64,000 nt of DNA, from positions 62,001-126,000 of the forward strand of contig CAWFNG010000007.1 in the NCBI GenBank assembly GCA_963817135.1, read 5' to 3'. The stretch comes from VAZQ01 sp963817135. Lineage in GTDB: Bacteria; Pseudomonadota; Alphaproteobacteria; Rhizobiales; Xanthobacteraceae. Position 1 is the first letter of the stretch. The number at the start of each line of letters is the position of its first letter. The notes under the pieces are model-generated. The model saw only the letters and a list, made by a program, of their open reading frames with translations. It made no database searches and was not told where the DNA came from. Of the stretch, positions 60,689-64,000 are shown piece after piece. Both the position numbers and the translations under genes were made by a program.

Positions 60689-60895
60689 TGCACAGGATTC
60701 TATAGGGGCGACAACTGACCGATTTACCGATAGGCAGCCCACGAATTTCGAGCTGGCCATTCACCTGAAAATGGATGGCCGATCGTCTTCATAATCGGCG
60801 GCGATCCGGTCGGGACGGGCCTGGTCAAAAGATCTAACCGGCCCGGCAGGAATGTGGCTGGCGTCCACCTCATCATGGTTTCGACTGTTGGCTCT
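60689..60895 (+). pseudogene. Scrambled fragments of ABC_sub_bind gene(s)
   Basis: Fragment 1 (60689-60771) reads R-I-L-stop-G-R-Q-L-T-D-L-P-I and, one frame over, QPTNFELAIHLK; this is the C-terminal hallmark of the family (compare RILDGAKPADLPVMQPTKYE). Fragment 2 (60776-60870) reads WPIVFIIGGDPVGTGLVKRS, then NRPGRNVAGVHL, the central part (compare IPIVFIVAADPVKFGLVVSF). The order is reversed relative to a normal gene, so at least two deletions or a rearrangement happened. With the 60511 segment it fills the 530-base gap between the kinase and the next gene. Confidence 0.7.
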
Positions 60896-60983
60896 GCTTT
60901 TCGCTATTCGACCAGGTTCTTTGAACGAAGCGACGAACAGGGCTAATATTCACACAGTTCGGAAGTCTTCTGCGGAGTATCGG

Positions 60984-62357
60984 ATGGAACTGCGCGAAGC
61001 AAGTTTCCACGCTACGCAAAGCAAGTCGCGCTACAGTCGGAACTGGCTTTTGGGTTGCATCCTCGCCCTGGTCCCTTTGCTCGCGGTCACGCTGCTCGGT
61101 GTTCTAGCCTCCACGAAGGAAGGCAACAGCGCCGATCGGCAAGGAGCCGACCAAAACGAAATCCGCCTCGGCATGTCCGCTGATTTCTCGGCGAGTGCGC
61201 GGGCGCTCAGCATCGAACTCTATCGCGGCGCCATGGCCTACCTGCTCCCGGTCAACGACGCCGGCGGCGTTAACGGCCGACGTGTCGTCATAACCGCCTA
61301 TGACGACCAATACGAGCCCGATCTCGCGATCCGCAACACACTGAAGCTGATGGATGAGGATGACGTATTCGCGCTGTTCGGTTATGTCGGCACGCCGACC
61401 ATGAATCGGACACTGCCGCTGCTGCGAATGCGTCAGGCCAAAGATTTCCTGCTGTTCTTCCCTTTCACCGGGGCCGAAACCAATCGGGTTCCGCCTTATG
61501 ATCAGCTTTCCTTCAATCTGCGCGCATCTTATGACCAGGAGATCCAGGGACTGATCAATCACTTCGTCGCCGTGAATCGGACCCGCGTCGCGGTCTTCTA
61601 TCAAGCCGACGCTTATGGGCGGGCGGGCTGGGCCAGCTTGCGCCAGGCGCTGGCCAAGCACGGCTTGGAGATCGCCGGCGAAGCTACGTATCGGCGCGGC
61701 TCGCCCTTCGATCAGAGCTACGATCGTCAGGTAGCGATCATGCAGCGGCTACAGCCCGATGCCATTCTCTGTGTCGGCACCTATCCGGCCTGTGCCGGAT
61801 TCGTCCGCGATATGCGCGACAGAGATGCTGACTGTCCCGTCGCGACGATCTCGTTCGTCGGTGGCGAGGCCATGCTCAAGCTGCTAAGTACCGCCGAGCG
61901 GCAGTTGAACAAGAACTACACCTCCCGCCTCGTGAGCTCGCAGGTCGTGCCGAGCTATCAGGACGATTCGGTCCCGACCGTGCGTGGGTATCGCGAGGCG
62001 CTGGACCGCTACCGCGATGCCATCATGCCTCCGGACTCCCTACTCTATCCAAACGGTAAAACGGCGGAGCGAGAGTATGCACCGCTGCCTTACGGCTTCA
62101 TCAGCCTCGAGGGCTATCTGGACGCCAAGCTCTTCGTCGCGATCCTACAGCGGATGGGTGCCGATCCGAGACGTGCCGATCTGGCGCCAACTGTGCTGGC
62201 CATTGGCGACTTCGATCTTGGCGTAGGACAGCCGCTCTCCTTCGGCGGCGCCACCGGTCGGCGCCAGGCTTCCGACCAGATCTACTACACTGTGGTCAGA
62301 GAAGGCCATTTCGTGCCATTCCGCGACGGTGAGTGGGAGGCTTGGGCGAAGCGATGA
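60984..62357 (+). CDS. Branched-chain/urea-type ABC binding protein (PBP1 fold)
   Basis: A 457-residue protein starting MELREASFHATQSKSRYSRN at 60984 after GGAG; the frame is open upstream into binding-protein debris, which is excluded. One hydrophobic segment (residues 21-42; LLGCILALVPLLAVTLLGVL) acts as leader or anchor. The mature part follows the Leu/Ile/Val-binding pattern: EIRLGMSADFSASARALSIE, LLPVNDAGGVNGRRVVITAY, DVFALFGYVGTPTMNRTLPL, VAVFYQADAYGRAGWASL. No ABC permease follows. The stop overlaps the ATG of a membrane sensor gene (ATGA), and an MFS gene comes next, so it probably serves as ligand receptor for that group. Confidence 0.87.
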   Translation: MELREASFHATQSKSRYSRNWLLGCILALVPLLAVTLLGVLASTKEGNSADRQGADQNEIRLGMSADFSASARALSIELYRGAMAYLLPVNDAGGVNGRRVVITAYDDQYEPDLAIRNTLKLMDEDDVFALFGYVGTPTMNRTLPLLRMRQAKDFLLFFPFTGAETNRVPPYDQLSFNLRASYDQEIQGLINHFVAVNRTRVAVFYQADAYGRAGWASLRQALAKHGLEIAGEATYRRGSPFDQSYDRQVAIMQRLQPDAILCVGTYPACAGFVRDMRDRDADCPVATISFVGGEAMLKLLSTAERQLNKNYTSRLVSSQVVPSYQDDSVPTVRGYREALDRYRDAIMPPDSLLYPNGKTAEREYAPLPYGFISLEGYLDAKLFVAILQRMGADPRRADLAPTVLAIGDFDLGVGQPLSFGGATGRRQASDQIYYTVVREGHFVPFRDGEWEAWAKR

Positions 62358-63070
62358 GGATCGCCCGATTCTATCAGAAAACACTGTTCGGCATGTTTGC
62401 CCTGATGGGGCTCATTGTGGCGACGACCTCCGCCCTATACGTGTACACCGTGGACCGGCAGCTGACCGACGATTTCCTGAAGCGCAACCGGGCAATCGCG
62501 CGCAACATTGCCAACTCGAATATCGACCTGATCGTCCACCAGAACTATTCGGCTCTTCAATCTGTCATTGATCAGTCCGTCGAGATCTCTGGCATCTCCT
62601 ATGTCTTCGTCGTGGACAAAAAAGGCGTGATTATCGCCCATACCTTCGTGCCCGGCGTACCCGACGAGATCGCCGCCAATTATCGGGATGGAAAGAACGT
62701 TTACGACCGTACCCTGGCGGGTCTCGGAAATTTTTCGGAGGTAACGGCAGGCATCGTCGCCGGCGAGGCCGGCCGCGTGCATGTCGGCATGGACAAGGGC
62801 TACGTCGCCCTGCAGGTCCAGACGGCCATCGGCAAGGAGGTCCATTTTCTCACCATCATATTCATCGTCAGTGTGCTGGTGTCCTACGGGCTGATGTATC
62901 AGCTGTCGCGGCCTCTCGATCACCTCGGGAGCTACGCCTGGGATTCCTTGTCCAGCGAGAAGCGCGTCCCGCCCCCGCGCCCCGCTCACGTCAAGCGTCT
63001 GCTCGAGCGCACCGACGAAGTGGGCGAGCTCGGCCGTTTGATTCGCTGGGCTTCCGGTCGGGGGAAGTGA
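62354..63070 (+). CDS. Membrane Cache-type sensor with HAMP-like tail, no kinase
   Basis: A 238-residue protein. Segment 1 (about 10-32; FGMFALMGLIVATTSALYVY) and segment 2 (about 167-187; TIIFIVSVLVSYGLMY) bracket a periplasmic sensor region of about 130 residues (SVIDQSVEISGISYVFVVDK, then KGVIIAHTFVPGVP) of the single-Cache type. After segment 2 a HAMP-like stretch ends TDEVGELGRLIRWASGRGK and the protein stops, so the histidine-kinase or cyclase output domain is missing. The ATG overlaps the stop of the binding-protein gene; the MFS gene begins two bases after its stop. It may modulate the transporter, or be a truncated kinase. Confidence 0.8.
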   Translation: MRIARFYQKTLFGMFALMGLIVATTSALYVYTVDRQLTDDFLKRNRAIARNIANSNIDLIVHQNYSALQSVIDQSVEISGISYVFVVDKKGVIIAHTFVPGVPDEIAANYRDGKNVYDRTLAGLGNFSEVTAGIVAGEAGRVHVGMDKGYVALQVQTAIGKEVHFLTIIFIVSVLVSYGLMYQLSRPLDHLGSYAWDSLSSEKRVPPPRPAHVKRLLERTDEVGELGRLIRWASGRGK

Positions 63071-63072
63071 GC

Positions 63073-64000
63073 ATGCGCGCGCTAGTCCGGGAGCCCAATC
63101 GATGGCTGATCGCGACGATGTGCACAGTGCTGCAGCTCTGCCTCGGCACCGTGTATGCCTGGAGCTACTTCCAGCCGCTTCTGGTCGAGCAGTTCCGCTG
63201 GAGCAACACCGATACCTCGTGGGCATTCAGTCTGAACATCTGCTGCCTTGGGCTAGCGGCGGCCTGGGGCGGGATCAACCTCGCAAGGATCGGACCGCGC
63301 AAGCTGGCCGTCGCCGGTGGCCTTCTCTTCACCGCCGGCTATGCCCTGGCAGCAGTCGCCCTCGCTGTGAAGAGTCTGACACTTTTTTATATCGGCTACG
63401 GCGCCGTCGCCGGGATCGGCATCGGCTTGGGCTATGTCACGCCGATGACTACCGTCACCAAGTGGTTCCCCGATAAGAGGGGGCTGCTGACCGGCATCGT
63501 CGCCATGGGGTTTGGGCTCGGCGCCTTCATGCTCAGCGTCGTGCTCGCGCCGATCCTGATGCGCGTCCTCCACGGAAACCTCACTTATGTGTTCGCGGCC
63601 CTGGGCGCCATACTCGGCTCGGCTGCTTTTGGCTGCGCAACGATGCTGCGGGACCCTCCGGCCGGCTATCTTCCCAGCGGCTATGTCCCGTCGGCATCGA
63701 AGGACGCCCGCGCGGAAAACCCTTACGCCAAAGCCGAGGAAGAGACCGACCTGCCGCTCAGGGAGTACGTCCTGGTCGGTCAGTACGCGATCGTGTGGAT
63801 TATCTTCTTTCTCAACATCACGGCTGGTATCTCGATCATCAGCTTCCTGTCGCCGCTCTACCAGGATATTTGGAGGCTTGACCACCCAATCTTGGAGCGC
63901 TCCGTCCTGGCCGGCTATGGCGCCACGCTCATCGCCGTCAGTTCCCTGTTCAACGGCTTCGGGCGCATCGGCTGGGGCGCCGTGTCCGAGCGGCTCGGCC
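63073..64000 (+). CDS. MFS transporter, OFA (oxalate/formate antiporter) type, 5' part
   Basis: At least 309 residues are visible; the gene continues past the window. It begins NRWLIATMCTVLQLCLGTVY-AWS, the OFA hallmark first segment. It continues FSLNICCLGLAAAWGGINLA, RIGPRKLAVAGGLLFTAGYA, GIGIGLGYVTPMTTVTKWFP-DKRG and GFGRIGWGAVSERLG. OFA carriers exchange or import small carboxylates such as oxalate, formate or lactate. It lies in one overlapping operon with the binding protein and kinase-less sensor, suggesting a carboxylate uptake unit with its own receptor. Confidence 0.88.
   Translation, partial: MRALVREPNRWLIATMCTVLQLCLGTVYAWSYFQPLLVEQFRWSNTDTSWAFSLNICCLGLAAAWGGINLARIGPRKLAVAGGLLFTAGYALAAVALAVKSLTLFYIGYGAVAGIGIGLGYVTPMTTVTKWFPDKRGLLTGIVAMGFGLGAFMLSVVLAPILMRVLHGNLTYVFAALGAILGSAAFGCATMLRDPPAGYLPSGYVPSASKDARAENPYAKAEEETDLPLREYVLVGQYAIVWIIFFLNITAGISIISFLSPLYQDIWRLDHPILERSVLAGYGATLIAVSSLFNGFGRIGWGAVSERLG

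Noticed and set aside
1..64000. tRNA, rRNA or riboswitch genes
   Set aside because: No cloverleaf, rRNA core sequence or recognised aptamer was found by eye; absence by inspection is not proof.

Overview
The window is high-GC DNA from an alphaproteobacterium, most likely of the order Hyphomicrobiales (a Bradyrhizobium / Pseudolabrys / Xanthobacteraceae-type genome). This is inferred from three things. Substrate-binding protein families typical of that group recur: two Bug-type proteins and several ABC_sub_bind proteins with Tat-type leaders. The intergenic palindromes are of the kind common in these genomes. There are also many solitary, weakly regulated catabolic genes, mostly in GTGA/ATGA-coupled runs. 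No rRNA, tRNA or CRISPR array was seen.

1-24.5 kb: metabolic genes and exported proteins. In order: the tail of a thermonuclease; a luciferase-like flavin oxidoreductase; a small NrtS-like membrane protein; a Bcr/CflA-type exporter coupled to a frame-disrupted FAD monooxygenase; an LVIVD-repeat protein; a GFA-family protein; a secreted TPR-CHAT protease-like protein followed by a Sel1-repeat protein; a leftward catabolic run (binding protein, gamma-glutamyltransferase, amidohydrolase, small protein, Rieske protein); an exported isoaspartyl-methyltransferase-like protein; a large membrane protein with a spermidine-synthase-like core; a frame-disrupted hydrolase; and a Bug binding protein with a two-subunit thiamine-diphosphate decarboxylase, beside the deletion relic of a second such decarboxylase.

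24.5-46.4 kb: a 1381-residue exported protein joining PDZ, TPR, WD40-like and caspase-like domains; a complete leftward sugar-type ABC importer (binding protein, ATPase, two permeases); a mixed catabolic group (acyl-CoA-dehydrogenase-like flavoprotein, polysaccharide deacetylase, Bug protein, isocitrate lyase/PEP mutase family enzyme, FAD monooxygenase, Asp/Glu racemase family protein); an APC permease coupled to an L,D-transpeptidase; a cupin; and a coupled binding protein / sensor kinase / truncated response regulator unit followed by an HdeA-like protein.

46.4-64 kb: a gene-poor accessory region full of relics. It holds broken pieces of a response regulator, a cytochrome P460 family gene and several ABC_sub_bind genes, a decayed IS91 transposase, and an apparently intact IS91-type transposase/tyrosine-recombinase pair. 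Among them are a class III cyclase-domain protein, a TIR-transmembrane-TPR protein, a PAS/multi-GAF histidine kinase with a frame break, and a final overlapping group of periplasmic binding protein, membrane sensor without kinase, and OFA-type MFS transporter that runs off the end.

Two window-wide patterns stand out. First, a roughly 165-bp double-hairpin element is present as two well-conserved inverted copies 26 kb apart plus an eroded third copy, and it contributes coding sequence to neighbouring genes. Second, four otherwise good genes are each broken by exactly one surplus base in a short homopolymer, which looks more like assembly error than independent decay. The most unusual proteins are the PDZ-TPR-WD40-caspase fusion, the secreted TPR-CHAT protein and the TIR-TM-TPR protein. 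Together they suggest a large repertoire of death-domain-like effectors, but nothing in the sequence proves a defence role.
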